DNA from: Bosea sp. AS-1 | GTDB taxonomy: Bacteria > Pseudomonadota > Alphaproteobacteria > Rhizobiales > Beijerinckiaceae | Direction: 5' to 3' | Length of the DNA: 64,000 bases | NCBI RefSeq assembly: GCF_002220095.1 | Contig: NZ_CP022372.1 | Coordinates: forward strand, 2,514,501 to 2,578,500 | Shown here: piece by piece, positions 1-9,048 of the stretch | Numbering within the stretch: position 1 is the stretch's first letter | Layout of the letters: each line of letters starts with the position of its first letter | Program-made: the position numbers and the translations under genes | The notes under the pieces: model-generated | Databases searched by the model: none | The model's input: the letters and a program-made list of their open reading frames with translations, nothing else | What the model was told of the DNA's origin: nothing

Positions 1-264
1 GCATATCTCGACCGCCGGTCGCCCGGCTGGCGTGAAGACGCTCAGCGTGACGGTGACGCGGGGCAGCGCGGCGCGCCGGGCGCGGGCGCGATGACGCAGC
101 AAGAGGCCTACGAGATCCTGGGGCTTCAGCCGGGGGCGGGCGAGGAGGCGGTCCGCGAAGCCCACCGGGCTTTGATGAAGCGGATTCACCCGGATGCCGG
201 CGGCACGAGCGGCCTTGCCGCTCGCGTCAACCAGGCCAAGGACGTCCTTCTGAAGCGGGGGTAG
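1..264 (+). CDS. DnaJ-domain protein, C-terminal fragment
   Basis: The frame is open from the first base of the window and ends at TAG 262-264, so only the last 87 codons are present. The end of the protein carries a compact J domain: a YEILGL start, a helix rich in Arg/Lys, then the HPD tripeptide (MKRIHPDAGG) that stimulates the ATPase of DnaK partners, and a short closing helix ending RVNQAKDVLLKRG. A J domain at the extreme C-terminus is typical of the membrane-anchored DnaJ-like proteins of alphaproteobacteria, which lack the Gly/Phe and zinc regions of true DnaJ. The N-terminal membrane part lies outside the window. The gene runs convergently into the carboxypeptidase gene on the minus strand. 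Confidence 0.85.
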   Translation, partial: AYLDRRSPGWREDAQRDGDAGQRGAPGAGAMTQQEAYEILGLQPGAGEEAVREAHRALMKRIHPDAGGTSGLAARVNQAKDVLLKRG

Positions 265-319
265 CGCCGGGTTCTGGGAGTAGGTCGGCGACATGGCGTG
301 AACTCCTTTCCCGGGCCGG

Positions 320-1975
320 TCAGCTCTTGGTGGCGAAGCAGGAGAAGCCGCCGCGCTTCAGCTTGGCGCAGGCGTTCTGCGCATCCTTCGAGTCGTCGAA
401 GCCGGCGAAGCGGGCGCGGAAGAGGGTGGAGCCGCCCTTCTCGACCTTCTCGGTGAAGCCGGAGGCGCTGGCGAGCGAGCCTGCCGCCTTGGTGCGAGCC
501 CGGGCGAGGATCTCCTTGGCCTTGGCCTCGTCGTCGGTCGCGCCGAGCTGGATCACCCACTTGCCGGAGGCGACGACCGCCGCCTGATGTGACATCGCCG
601 GGGCCGGCTCGGGGGCCTGGATCCTGGCGGGGACCGCATCCGACTTGCGGGCGACGCTTGCCGCGACGGGCTCGGCCCGGTTCTCGGCAACCTTGACGGG
701 CGCGGCGGCTGGCTCAGCCAGCTTGGCGATGGACGAGGTGGTGTCGACGTTCGCCGGCGGGCGCAGGACCTTGGCGTCGGCCGGCTGGGCGCCGATCGAC
801 CAGCGCATGGCCGACGGTGTCGTGGTGGCAGTGACCGGGCGCATGTTGGAAATCTGCAGCGGCTGGCCGGCGGAAACCGGGCGCGGCGGCGCGATCGGCG
901 TCTGGGTCGGCATCGGCGCATAGGCGCGGGCGGCAGCCGGCAGCGGCGCCGAAACGGTTTCCGGGCGCGGCACGGGGATCGGTGCGGGTTCGGCGGCGGC
1001 GACGCGCGGACGCTCCTCCGGCCGGACGCGCTCCTCGGGACGCGGCCTCTCCTCGCGTTCCGGCGCCTCGGCGACCATCACCGAGGAGCGGCCGCTGGTG
1101 GTGGCGCGCGGCAGATTGGCGAGGACGAGATCGGTCATGATCTTGTCGCGGGATGCGCCGGAACGGCCGCCGAGAACGACGGAGACGATCTGGTGGCCGT
1201 CGGCCCTGGCAGAGGTCATCAGGTTGAAGCCGGAGGCGCGTGTGTAGCCGGTCTTGATGCCGTCGACGCCCTCGACCTTGCCGAGCAGGCGGTTATGGCC
1301 GCGGATCGTGCGGCTGCCATATTGGAAGGCGCGCGTCTGGAAGAGCGGGAAATAGCGCGGGAAGCGCTCCTGGATGGCGCGGGCGAGAATGGTGAGGTCG
1401 CGTGCCGTCGTCAGATTCGGCGGCGAATGCGGCAGGCCATGCGGGTTGTAGAAGCGGGTCGAACCCATGCCGAGCGAGCGGGCCTTGCGCGTCATCTGTT
1501 CGGCGAAGGCCTCTTCCGAGCCGGCGATGTTCTCTGCCACCACCACCGAGGAATCGTTGGCGGACAGCGTGATCATGCTCTTGATCGCGTCGCCGACCGA
1601 CAGGGTGGTGCCGGCGCGCAGGCCGAGCTTGGTCGGCGGCTGCGAGGCCGCGTAAGACGAGACCTTGAGCTCGGAATCCATATCGAAGCGGCCGCGCTCC
1701 ATCTGCTCGAACAGCATGTAGAGCGTCATGACCTTGGTGAGGGAGGCCGGGATGCGCGCGGCATCCTCGTTGACCGCATGCAGCGTGCGGCCGCTCTTCA
1801 CATCGACGACCATCGCCGCATAGGGGGGGGTATAACCCCCGCCGCCAGCGTGATGACGGCGCTTGCGCGCCTCGGCGGGGGAGGTGGCCATGGTGGCCGC
1901 CACAGCGACCACTCCGATCAGCCCGACGACGACCCGCAGACGCGGCCGCCGCAACCCAACGCAACCAAGCACCAT
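320..1975 (-). CDS. D-alanyl-D-alanine carboxypeptidase (S11) with C-terminal SPOR domain
   Basis: This penicillin-binding protein trims the terminal D-Ala from peptidoglycan pentapeptides in the periplasm. With the ATG at 1975 it has 551 residues; a TTG 18 bases upstream is also open. A hydrophobic signal peptide ends around PAEA. The three S11 active-site motifs are intact: SLTK (about 78-81, nucleophile Ser and general base Lys), SAN (about 138-140) and KTG (about 241-243). A long Pro/Glu/Ala-rich linker leads to a SPOR domain in the last 80 residues (VIQLGATDDEAKAKEIL and onward), which binds denuded septal glycan. SPOR fusions of S11 enzymes are common in Hyphomicrobiales and suggest activity at the division site. 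A run of eight C in the coding strand lies near the N-terminus. Confidence 0.93.
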   Translation of the reverse strand: MVLGCVGLRRPRLRVVVGLIGVVAVAATMATSPAEARKRRHHAGGGGYTPPYAAMVVDVKSGRTLHAVNEDAARIPASLTKVMTLYMLFEQMERGRFDMDSELKVSSYAASQPPTKLGLRAGTTLSVGDAIKSMITLSANDSSVVVAENIAGSEEAFAEQMTRKARSLGMGSTRFYNPHGLPHSPPNLTTARDLTILARAIQERFPRYFPLFQTRAFQYGSRTIRGHNRLLGKVEGVDGIKTGYTRASGFNLMTSARADGHQIVSVVLGGRSGASRDKIMTDLVLANLPRATTSGRSSVMVAEAPEREERPRPEERVRPEERPRVAAAEPAPIPVPRPETVSAPLPAAARAYAPMPTQTPIAPPRPVSAGQPLQISNMRPVTATTTPSAMRWSIGAQPADAKVLRPPANVDTTSSIAKLAEPAAAPVKVAENRAEPVAASVARKSDAVPARIQAPEPAPAMSHQAAVVASGKWVIQLGATDDEAKAKEILARARTKAAGSLASASGFTEKVEKGGSTLFRARFAGFDDSKDAQNACAKLKRGGFSCFATKS

Positions 1976-2135
1976 GAATGGCCCCGAACTCAAAACTCAC
2001 ACGTCTCGACCTGCGCACCATGACGTGGCGCGAAGGACACAGTCAGAGGACGTTAGGACGACGCGGTTACGGAGCCGTTAAAAGTTGAACGGTTGCGATC
2101 GGAACGGTCTGCGTTTGGTGCATTGCAGCGTTCTC

Positions 2136-2164
2136 TTGACATTCATGTTGCGCTGCACAATATA
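2136..2164 (+). promoter_or_regulatory. Putative sigma-70 promoter of the phasin gene with TGC-rich palindrome
   Basis: A perfect -35 TTGACA (2136-2141) is followed 17 bases later by AATATA (2159-2164), or 19 bases later by TATAGC. The spacer contains TTGCGCTGCA (2148-2157), a TGC-N3-GCA dyad. A second TGC/GCA cluster, TGCATTGCA, lies at 2119-2127. PhaR, the repressor of phasin genes in polyhydroxyalkanoate-forming bacteria, is known to bind TGC-rich dyads, so a PhaR site inside this promoter is plausible. The assignment is inferred from motif shape only. Confidence 0.55.
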
Positions 2165-2271
2165 GCGGCAGTCCCCGGTGGTGATCTCTTCATACGACCT
2201 TGGGGCGACACGACCGAGCCCATGCGCGGCTCGCCACCAGAGTCGGCACCCCAGAGTGCCAGGAGAAAACC

Positions 2272-2619
2272 ATGATCCAGCAGTTCGAGACCCTCCAGAA
2301 GGCTTCCAAAGAGAACGTCGACGCCGCTCTGAAGGCCTTCGGCGCCACCTCCAAGGGCGTCCAGACCATCGCCGTCGAGGCCACCGACTATGCCAAGAAG
2401 TCCTTCGAGGCCGGCACCGCCACCCTCGAGAAGCTCGCTGGCGTGAAGACCTTCGACAAGGCTCTCGAGATCCAGGCCGACTACGTCAAGACCTCGTTCG
2501 AGGGCGCCGTCGCCCAGCTCACCAAGATGGGCGAGCTCTATACCGCTCTCGCCAAGGACGCCTACAAGCCGTTCGAAGGTATCGTCTCGAAGGCTGTCCC
2601 GGCCGCCGCCGGCAAGTGA
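2272..2619 (+). CDS. Phasin family protein
   Basis: A small amphipathic helical protein of 115 residues that coats polyhydroxyalkanoate granules or acts as a stress-related phasin. The start is the ATG at 2272, 8 bases after an AGGAG ribosome site; a longer open frame from 2200 lacks one. The sequence (FETLQKASKENVDAALKAF, then repeated Lys/Glu/Ala heptads with TDYAKKSFEAG and LEIQADYVKTSFE) is a typical Phasin_2 pattern: nearly all helix, no Cys or Trp, no signal peptide. A strong promoter precedes it and an intrinsic terminator follows, so it is a single-gene, probably highly expressed unit. Codon choice is strongly biased to C-ending codons, in line with high expression. Confidence 0.9.
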   Translation: MIQQFETLQKASKENVDAALKAFGATSKGVQTIAVEATDYAKKSFEAGTATLEKLAGVKTFDKALEIQADYVKTSFEGAVAQLTKMGELYTALAKDAYKPFEGIVSKAVPAAAGK

Positions 2620-2692
2620 TCGGCTGCATGTGATCCCACGGCGCGGTCGATCCGCGCTGGTGGTGCTGCCTAGAGTTCAGTTGCGTTCAGAG

Positions 2693-2720
2693 AAGCCCGG
2701 CCGCGATGGCCGGGCTTTTT
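2693..2720 (+). terminator. Intrinsic terminator after the phasin gene
   Basis: A perfect 10-bp stem (AAGCCCGGCC / GGCCGGGCTT) with a 5-base loop is followed by a run of T. This is a textbook rho-independent terminator and isolates the phasin gene from the dehydratase gene downstream. Confidence 0.88.
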
Positions 2721-2834
2721 CGTTGCGGACCGTGCGGGTCGGCCGGTCTTTTGAACCGATTGAAAACAGGGGCGATTGAGCGCATCTCTAGGGCGAACGC
2801 CGTATGTCGCGGCGAGAGGGATCTTCGGTTCGCC

Positions 2835-4364
2835 ATGCTCGACAAATCCGCGCCGCCTCGCACGCTCAAGCTCAACGCTGCCGACAACGTCGTCGTCGCC
2901 GTCGATCCGGTGGATGTCGGCGTGACTGCCGCCGGCGTCGAGGCGCTGAAGCGCATTCCGCGCGGGCACAAGATGGCCATCGTGTCGATCGCAAAGGACC
3001 AGCCGATCCGCAAATTCGGCCAGATCATCGGCTTCGCGACGAGCGACATCGTGCCGGGCGACTGGGTGCACGAACACAATACCGGCTTCCACGCCTTCGA
3101 GCGCGACTACGCCTACGCGGCCGAGGCAAAGCCGGAATTCGTGTTGCCGGTGGAGCAGCAGGCGACTTTCGAAGGTTTCCGCCGGGCCAATGGCAAGGCC
3201 GGCACCCGTAACTATGTCGGCATCCTGACTTCGGTGAACTGCTCGGCTTCGGCCGCGCGCTTCATGGCCGAGGAGGTCAAGCGCTCCGGCCTGCTCGCCG
3301 ACTATCCCAATGTCGATGGAGTGATCGCGCTGACCCACGGCACCGGCTGTGGCATCGACTACAACGGCGAGAGCTTCGAGGTGCTGAAGCGCACGACCTG
3401 GGGCTATGCCTGCAATCCGAACATGGCCGCGGTGCTGGTCGTCGGCCTCGGCTGCGAGGGCTTCCAGATCAGCCGCATGAAGGAAGCCTATGGCGTCACC
3501 GAGAGCGATATCTTCCGCACGCTCACCATTCAGGAAACCGGCGGAACCAAGAAGGCCGTCGCTGCCGGCATCGAGGCGCTGAAGGTGATGCTGCCGATCG
3601 CCAACCGGGCGAAACGCGAGACCGTGCCGGCCTCTGAACTGATGCTGGCCCTGCAATGCGGCGGCTCGGATGGCTATTCCGGGATCACCGCCAATCCGGC
3701 GCTGGGAGCTGCTGTCGATATCCTCGTCGAGCATGGCGGCACCGCGATCCTCTCCGAGACGCCGGAAATCTACGGCGCCGAGCATCTGCTGACGCGCCGC
3801 GCCGCGACGCGGGAGGTCGGCGAGAAGCTCGTCGGTATCATCGAGTGGTGGGAGGACTACACCGCCCGCGCCCGGATGAGCATGAACAACAACCCTTCGC
3901 CGGGGAACAAGGCGGGCGGGCTCACGACCATCCTGGAGAAATCGCTGGGCGCGGCCGCCAAGGGTGGCACCAAGACACTCTCGGCGGTCTATCATTATGC
4001 CGAGCCGGTGAAGGAGAGGGGCTTCGTCTACATGGATACGCCCGGCTACGATCCGGTCGCGGCGACGGGACAGGTGGCGGGCGGCGCCAATATCCTCGCT
4101 TTCACGACCGGCCGCGGTTCTGCCTATGGCTGCAAGCCGACGCCCTCGATGAAGCTCGCGACCAACACGCCGGTCTACGAGAAGATGATCGACGACATGG
4201 ACATCAATTGTGGTGACGTGCTCGACGGTGTTTCGCTGGAGCAGAAGGGCCGCGAGATCTTCGAGAAGCTCCTGAAGGTCTCATCGGGCGAGCGCACCAA
4301 ATCCGAGCAGCTCGGCTATGGCGATGCCGAATACGTGCCCTGGCAGATCGGCGCGACGATGTGA
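2835..4364 (+). CDS. UxaA-family dehydratase (altronate/galactarate type)
   Basis: The family dehydrates sugar acids such as D-altronate or galactarate to 2-keto-3-deoxy acids in the cytoplasm. The 509-residue protein has an N-terminal SAF domain (about 10-85: NAADNVVVAVDPVDVG, IPRGHKMAIVSI, GDWVHEHN) and the large UxaA C-terminal domain (KAGTRNYVGILTSVNCSAS, HGTGCG, QCGGSDGYSGITANPALG, GRGSAYGCKPTPSMKLATN). The start at 2835 gives the family length (about 500); a longer frame begins at 2706 inside the preceding terminator, so it is unlikely. No uxaB, uxaC or garRKL gene is nearby, so the substrate cannot be set from context. A strong hairpin follows it. Confidence 0.88.
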   Translation: MLDKSAPPRTLKLNAADNVVVAVDPVDVGVTAAGVEALKRIPRGHKMAIVSIAKDQPIRKFGQIIGFATSDIVPGDWVHEHNTGFHAFERDYAYAAEAKPEFVLPVEQQATFEGFRRANGKAGTRNYVGILTSVNCSASAARFMAEEVKRSGLLADYPNVDGVIALTHGTGCGIDYNGESFEVLKRTTWGYACNPNMAAVLVVGLGCEGFQISRMKEAYGVTESDIFRTLTIQETGGTKKAVAAGIEALKVMLPIANRAKRETVPASELMLALQCGGSDGYSGITANPALGAAVDILVEHGGTAILSETPEIYGAEHLLTRRAATREVGEKLVGIIEWWEDYTARARMSMNNNPSPGNKAGGLTTILEKSLGAAAKGGTKTLSAVYHYAEPVKERGFVYMDTPGYDPVAATGQVAGGANILAFTTGRGSAYGCKPTPSMKLATNTPVYEKMIDDMDINCGDVLDGVSLEQKGREIFEKLLKVSSGERTKSEQLGYGDAEYVPWQIGATM

Positions 4365-4409
4365 TTTTCCAGCGTGCCGATTGAACCCGGCGCAAGGCTG
4401 ACGCGACCA

Positions 4410-4450
4410 AGAACGGGCCGGCATCGTTTATCGCGATGCCGGCCCGTTCT
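4410..4450 (+). terminator. Strong hairpin after the UxaA-family gene
   Basis: A perfect 17-bp stem from AGAACGGGCCGGCATCG to its complement encloses a 7-base loop. There is no long T run, so it is a terminator-like or RNA-stabilising hairpin. It lies only 20 bases before the start of the DoxX-like gene. Confidence 0.65.
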
Positions 4451-4470
4451 GTCTCCGGCCTTGGATTTCC

Positions 4471-4863
4471 ATGAAGACCTTTCTTCTCGTCACCGTCCCG
4501 CGCGTCCTGCTGGGGCTGATCTTCCTCGTCAGCGCCGTCGACGGCTTCTGGTGGCTCGCCACCGGCGTGAACCTGATCCATCCGCCGACCAGCCCGCGCG
4601 GCGTCGTCTTCGAGACGGCCTTGCAAGATTCGGGCTTCATCTGGCCCTTCATCAAGGCGATCAACCTCACCGGCGCGCTGAGCCTGATCTCGAATGTCGT
4701 GCCGGCCTTCGGGCTCGCGCTGATCGCGCCGGTCATGGCGGTGATCGTGCTGTTCCACGCCACGATCAACCCGCAAGGCCTGCCGGTCGCGGTGGTCCTC
4801 GTCGTACTGGGGCTGTTGCTGGTCTGGGCCTATCGCGACCGCTACGCGGCAATGTTCCGCTGA
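4471..4863 (+). CDS. DoxX-like small integral membrane protein
   Basis: A 130-residue hydrophobic protein with four predicted membrane segments (about 5-30, 60-85, 88-105, 110-125). Features shared with the DoxX family are RVLLGLIFLVSAVDGFW at the start, PFIKAINLTGALSLIS in the middle, and the HATINPQGLP turn before the last helix. The family is poorly characterised; some members act with redox or sulfur metabolism partners, but nothing in the neighbourhood fixes a role. The start is the ATG at 4471, shortly after the hairpin at 4410-4450. The gene is convergent with the aminotransferase gene on the other strand. Confidence 0.7.
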   Translation: MKTFLLVTVPRVLLGLIFLVSAVDGFWWLATGVNLIHPPTSPRGVVFETALQDSGFIWPFIKAINLTGALSLISNVVPAFGLALIAPVMAVIVLFHATINPQGLPVAVVLVVLGLLLVWAYRDRYAAMFR

Positions 4864-4882
4864 GCGGGCCGCGCGGGCAACC

Positions 4883-6067
4883 TCAGAGCGCAAACCCCGT
4901 CAGCCTTTTGCCGAGCAAGCCGATCCGGTCGGCCGCGACGTTGGCGATGGCGATGCGCAGATGCTCTTCCTGTCCCGGGCCGAAATAGGGGCCGGGCAGG
5001 GCGAGGACGCCGCGCTCTTCGGCCAGCCGCTGCGCGACTTCAGCCGCCTTCAGGCTGGCGAAGGGATGAGCGACATAGGCGAAATAGGCGCCTGCCGAGA
5101 GCACGCGCCAGCCGTTCAGCGGCGCCATCGTCTCGCGGAACAGCCCGGCGCGGGCATTGATCTCGGCGCGGTTGCGTTCGCGCCAGGCGCGGATGCCGTC
5201 GATGCCCCAGGTCACTGCCGACTGTCCGGCCCGGACGGGGCTGATCTGCACGCAGTCGAGCACCTTGCCAACCTGGGCGACGACCTGCTTGCCAGCCGTG
5301 ATCGCACCGAGACGCCAGCCCGGCACGGCATAGGCCTTCGAGAAGCTATAGAGACCGATCACGGAGTCTTGCCAGCCGCTTGCGGCAAAAACCTCATGCG
5401 GCCTGGTAACACCTTCGGGCAGGAAGTCGCGATAGGTTTCGTCGAGCACCAGCCAGAGCCCGCGCCTTGCGCAGAGGGTGGCGAAGGCCGCGATCGTTTC
5501 GGGCGGATAGACGGCGCCAGTCGGGTTGTTCGGCGTTACCAGCACGATTGCGCGGGTGCGCTCATCGATCAGCGCCTCCGCCGTAGCGACATCGGGCACG
5601 AAGCCTGATTCGGGCATGCAGGGCAGAGGGCGCGGTTCGACGCCGAGCATAGTCAGCGTCATCTCCTGGTTGAAGTACCAGGGCGTCGGCAGCAGCACGT
5701 TGTCGCCGGCTCGTGCCAGCGCCATCATCGTTACGACATAGGCTTGGTTGCAGCCGGAGGTGATCGCCACCTCCGCCGGGGCGAACGACGCGCCGTAGAC
5801 CCGTGAGATCTCGGCGGCATAGGCCTCGCGCAGGGTGGTGTCGCCGGTGATCCCGCCATAGCGTGCGCTGCCGGGCTCGGCCGCCGCTTCCGCGAGCTTG
5901 CGCAGCAACGCATCGGGTGGAGGCGAGCCGGGCACGGCCTGCGAGAGGTCGATCAGCGGGCCGCGACTGCCATCATAGCGCCGGGCCCAGCCCTGCGCCT
6001 CAGGAATCGGCGGCGTGCCGGTATCGATGAGATCGGGATTCAGGGCGGCGGACGATGAGGTCAGCAT
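4883..6067 (-). CDS. PLP-dependent class I/II aminotransferase
   Basis: A fold-type I aminotransferase of 394 residues from the ATG at 6067; the open frame extends further upstream but overlaps the promoter region of the divergent sirtuin gene. The signature residues are present: ITSGCNQAY (PLP phosphate binding), VTPNNPTGA (178-186, with the Asn-Pro-Thr-Gly loop), the LDETYRDF Asp (209) that contacts the pyridine nitrogen, and SFSKAYAVPGWRLG, in which Lys244 forms the Schiff base. The family includes aspartate, aromatic and methionine transaminases; the amino-acid substrate cannot be read from sequence. It is a single gene, divergent from the sirtuin. Confidence 0.88.
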   Translation of the reverse strand: MLTSSSAALNPDLIDTGTPPIPEAQGWARRYDGSRGPLIDLSQAVPGSPPPDALLRKLAEAAAEPGSARYGGITGDTTLREAYAAEISRVYGASFAPAEVAITSGCNQAYVVTMMALARAGDNVLLPTPWYFNQEMTLTMLGVEPRPLPCMPESGFVPDVATAEALIDERTRAIVLVTPNNPTGAVYPPETIAAFATLCARRGLWLVLDETYRDFLPEGVTRPHEVFAASGWQDSVIGLYSFSKAYAVPGWRLGAITAGKQVVAQVGKVLDCVQISPVRAGQSAVTWGIDGIRAWRERNRAEINARAGLFRETMAPLNGWRVLSAGAYFAYVAHPFASLKAAEVAQRLAEERGVLALPGPYFGPGQEEHLRIAIANVAADRIGLLGKRLTGFAL

Positions 6068-6174
6068 GATCAGCCTGCTTTGCGGCGGCGCGGGCCTTGC
6101 GTCAATCGCCTTGGAAGCGTCGCAACGCTCGCCCATATCTGGGAAGCCTCCAATTCCAGCGAGAGAGCGTGCTG

Positions 6175-6930
6175 ATGCAGGACGAAACCGAGGATGCGAT
6201 CGCCGAGCTCCATGCCATGCTCGACAGGGCGGACCGCATCGTCAGCTTCACGGGGGCTGGCATCTCGACCGAGTCGGGCGTGCCGGATTTCCGCACGGCA
6301 GGCTCGCCCTGGATGGTCAACAAGCCGATTCCGTTCGAGGCCTTCGTGCATAGCCGCGAAGCGCGCATCGAGGCCTGGCGGCGCAAATTCACCATGGACG
6401 ATCATTATCGCGATGCGCGGCCGAATGTCGGCCATCTCGCCCTGGCCCGCCTCGTCGCAGACGGGCGCTCGCCGGCGATCGTCACCCAGAACATCGACGG
6501 GCTGCATCAGGCGTCGGGTGTGCCGGGCGATCAGGTGATCGAGCTGCACGGCAACGGCACTTATGCGACCTGCCTCGATTGCGGGTGGCGCCATGAGCTT
6601 GCGGCGATCCGCCCGGCCTTCGAGGAAACGGGCGAGCCGCCTGCCTGCCTGATGTGCACCGGGCCCGTGAAATCGGCGACGATCTCCTTCGGCCAGGCGA
6701 TGCCGCAGGAGGCGATGATGCGGGCGCAGGCGCTGGCTCTGGAATGTGACCTCTTCCTCGTCGTCGGTTCGTCGCTGGTGGTCTATCCGGCCGCGACGCT
6801 GCCGGTGATCGCGAAGCGGCAGGGCGCCAAGCTCGTCATCCTCAACCGTGAGCCGACGGAGCTCGATCCGATCGCCGACCTCGTGATCCGCGCCGAGAGC
6901 GGCAAGGCCCTGGCGCCGCTCGTCTCCTGA
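6175..6930 (+). CDS. NAD-dependent protein deacylase, Sir2 family
   Basis: A cytoplasmic sirtuin of 251 residues that removes acyl groups from lysines using NAD. The Rossmann and active-site motifs are complete: [14 protein letters not shown] (27-40), TQNIDGLH (104-111), the catalytic His125 in HGNG, and the zinc cysteines C133-x2-C136 and C158-x2-C161. [13 protein letters not shown] closes the NAD pocket. The chosen ATG at 6175 gives family length; an upstream in-frame ATG at 6097 would overlap the divergent aminotransferase promoter. Bacterial members with this layout are usually called CobB, but the deacetylase versus desuccinylase preference is not evident. Confidence 0.92.
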   Translation: MQDETEDAIAELHAMLDRADRIVSFTGAGISTESGVPDFRTAGSPWMVNKPIPFEAFVHSREARIEAWRRKFTMDDHYRDARPNVGHLALARLVADGRSPAIVTQNIDGLHQASGVPGDQVIELHGNGTYATCLDCGWRHELAAIRPAFEETGEPPACLMCTGPVKSATISFGQAMPQEAMMRAQALALECDLFLVVGSSLVVYPAATLPVIAKRQGAKLVILNREPTELDPIADLVIRAESGKALAPLVS

Positions 6931-7126
6931 CCGGGCGGGAATGGCGACGAGGCTCGATGTCGCCGTCCGCGGCACAGGATCTCCTCGGTACGACCGTGAT
7001 TTTGCGCCGAGCGGAGATTTTTGGCTGCGGATCATGTGGAAGACCGGATGGGGGCTGTATCCCGAATCCGCAGCAGTGCTATCGTCATGTCACGAATCAA
7101 GATGTTCTGCGTGGGGTGAGCGGCAC

Positions 7127-7741
7127 ATGTCCGACGAATTCGGTGAGAGCGGGCGGCCACCGATGGGTCCCATACAGTCACTCAATCGCGTCGTGCGGCT
7201 CGATGGCCCCGGCCAGGGTGCCTCGGACGTCGCGGTCGAGCTCGCCGGATACGTCAAATGGTTCGATGTTTCGAAGGGTTACGGCTTCGTCGTTCCCGAG
7301 ACGGGCGGTCCGGATATCCTGCTCCACGTCACCATCCTGAAGCGAGATGGATTCAATACGATAGCGGAAGGTGCTCGCATCGTGCTCGAAGCGATCGAGA
7401 AGGCACGGGGGCGGCAGGCCGTTCGCGTTCTCTCGATCGATACCTCCGCGGCCCGGCACCCTTCCGAGATGCCGATCGCCCGCACCAACGTGACCGTCAC
7501 CCCGACGAGCGGGCTGGAGCGGATGGTGGTGAAATGGTTCAACCGGCTGCGCGGCTTCGGCTTCGTCTCGAAGGGCGAGGGCGCGCCGGACGTGTTCGTG
7601 CACATGGAAACGCTGCGCCGTTACGGGATGGTCGAGCTGGTGCCCGGGCAGACCGTGCTGGTGCGCTATGGACCGGGACCGAAGGGGTTGATGGCCGCCG
7701 AGATCCGGCTGGAGCCGGGCGGCATGGCTGGCTCGCACTGA
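7127..7741 (+). CDS. Protein with two cold-shock domains
   Basis: A 204-residue cytoplasmic protein carrying two CspA-like beta-barrels that bind single-stranded nucleic acid. Domain 1 lies at about 40-105 ([15 protein letters not shown] with RNP1 KGYGFV and RNP2-like ILLHV). Domain 2 lies at about 130-195 ([14 protein letters not shown], then DVFVHMETL). A linker without recognisable structure joins them. Tandem cold-shock proteins of about 190-210 residues are typical of Hyphomicrobiales, whereas CspA itself has one domain of about 70 residues. The ATG at 7127 is chosen because homology begins soon after it; the open frame from 6941 contains no further domain. An intrinsic terminator follows. 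Confidence 0.88.
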   Translation: MSDEFGESGRPPMGPIQSLNRVVRLDGPGQGASDVAVELAGYVKWFDVSKGYGFVVPETGGPDILLHVTILKRDGFNTIAEGARIVLEAIEKARGRQAVRVLSIDTSAARHPSEMPIARTNVTVTPTSGLERMVVKWFNRLRGFGFVSKGEGAPDVFVHMETLRRYGMVELVPGQTVLVRYGPGPKGLMAAEIRLEPGGMAGSH

Positions 7742-7765
7742 TCGCGTTGAGCATTCGGTAAGTAC

Positions 7766-7798
7766 GCCGGCAAGGACATCGTCCCTGCCGGCTTTTTT
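7766..7798 (+). terminator. Intrinsic terminator after the cold-shock gene
   Basis: A 7-bp stem GCCGGCA / TGCCGGC with a 13-base loop is followed by six T. It is a clear rho-independent terminator. Confidence 0.82.
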
Positions 7799-8060
7799 GT
7801 GCCGCGAGGGCCCGCTCGGCAGGGATTCCGAGTGGTGTTTTTTACGGTTCGTCAACGGGCCGGGCTAAGATGGGCGACCTTGCCGGAGATTTCGTCCCAT
7901 CGTCCTCCTTGTCAGTGATCGTGACCAGCAGCGGCTGCCGCTGCAACGCCTGCTCTCGGTCTGGGGGGCATGCCAGAGCTTCGACCCGACGGAGGTCGAT
8001 GCGATCGGTGCTGCCGACAGTCGGCTGCTGATCGTCGACCTGGATCTTTCCGACCCGGCG

Positions 8061-9011
8061 ATGATCCAGCTGGCGCGCGCCGCGCTCGCTCCGCACCGGC
8101 GTCAGGGAGCGCCGTTCCTGTTCCTGCTGCGCGACATGTCGCCACGCTGTCAGATGCAGGCGAACGCGCTGGGGGCCAAGGCGGTCCTGCCGGTCGGGAC
8201 GTCGCAGCCGGACCTGCTCGACAGGGTGGGGGCGATGCTCGGCCTGCTGCGTGAAGCGGGGCCCGAAGCTGTCCTGCAGCAACGTTTCGTCAGGGCGTCC
8301 GCAGCGTTTGCCGATCTGCTCGAAGCGGCCGGCTCCGGCGACGCTCTGCCCGTCCAGGCGATCAGCGACGGGGTCGAGGCGATCAACCGGGCGGCCGCCG
8401 ATGCCGATCTCGATAGCTGGCTGGAGATGGTCTGGCGGCATGACGATGCGACCTACCAGCACTGCCTGCTCGTCTCCGGCCTCGTGGCTGCATTCGCGCA
8501 CAGGCTGGGCTTCAACGAGGCCGACCGGCGGCTGATCACCAGCGCAGCCGTCCTGCACGATGTCGGCAAGGCGCGAATCCCGCTCGCGATCCTGCGCAAG
8601 GCCGGACCGCTGACGCAGGAGGAGCGCGCGGTCGTCGGCCGACATCCGCAGATCGGCTACGACATGCTGGTCGCGCAAGGCGGGTTCTCGCCGCTCGTTC
8701 TCGACGCCGTGCTGTCTCACCACGAGATGCTGGATGGCTCGGGCTATCCCCGAGGCATCGGGGCCGACCGGATCTCAGACCCGGTGCGCGTGATCACCAT
8801 CTGCGACATCTATGGCGCGCTGATCGAACGTCGCTCCTACAGGCCATCGATGCCGCCTGAGGAAGCCTTTGCCGTGCTGATCGCGATGGGCGACAAGCTC
8901 GACCGCGATCTGGTCCGCGTCTTCGGCGATATCGTCCTGGGCGCGTCCGTTGCCCGGCTCGGCAAGACGATCGCCGCCTCGCCGGTCCGCGGTTCGGAAC
9001 GGGCGGCCTGA
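8061..9011 (+). CDS. HD-GYP domain protein with receiver-like N-terminus; 5' end uncertain
   Basis: The C-terminal half is an HD-GYP domain, the family that hydrolyses cyclic di-GMP. Numbered from the ATG at 8061 (316 residues), it has HDVGK (166-170), HHE (220-222) and DGSGYP with GYP at 228-230, so the metal-binding residues look intact. Upstream of 8061 the same frame is open back to TAA at 7866-7868. It encodes what looks like the first half of a receiver domain (IVLLVSD as strand 1, RLLIVDLDLSD as strand 3), yet that stretch has no in-frame ATG, GTG or TTG. The true start may therefore be an unusual codon near 7899, or the ATG at 7870 followed by a one-base frameshift near 7893. The receiver also lacks the usual strand-5 Lys (VLPVGTS), so phosphorylation is doubtful. 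Confidence 0.75.
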   Translation: MIQLARAALAPHRRQGAPFLFLLRDMSPRCQMQANALGAKAVLPVGTSQPDLLDRVGAMLGLLREAGPEAVLQQRFVRASAAFADLLEAAGSGDALPVQAISDGVEAINRAAADADLDSWLEMVWRHDDATYQHCLLVSGLVAAFAHRLGFNEADRRLITSAAVLHDVGKARIPLAILRKAGPLTQEERAVVGRHPQIGYDMLVAQGGFSPLVLDAVLSHHEMLDGSGYPRGIGADRISDPVRVITICDIYGALIERRSYRPSMPPEEAFAVLIAMGDKLDRDLVRVFGDIVLGASVARLGKTIAASPVRGSERAA

Positions 9012-9048
9012 CCGGGCCGAGCGCGGCGCTCTTCTCCGCGACTGTTCG

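Noticed and set aside
1823..1830. Run of eight G in the carboxypeptidase gene as a phase-variation switch
   Set aside because: A single isolated tract of eight in a GC-rich genome is not enough, and S11 enzymes are not known to phase-vary in this group. Only comparison among isolates could revive it.
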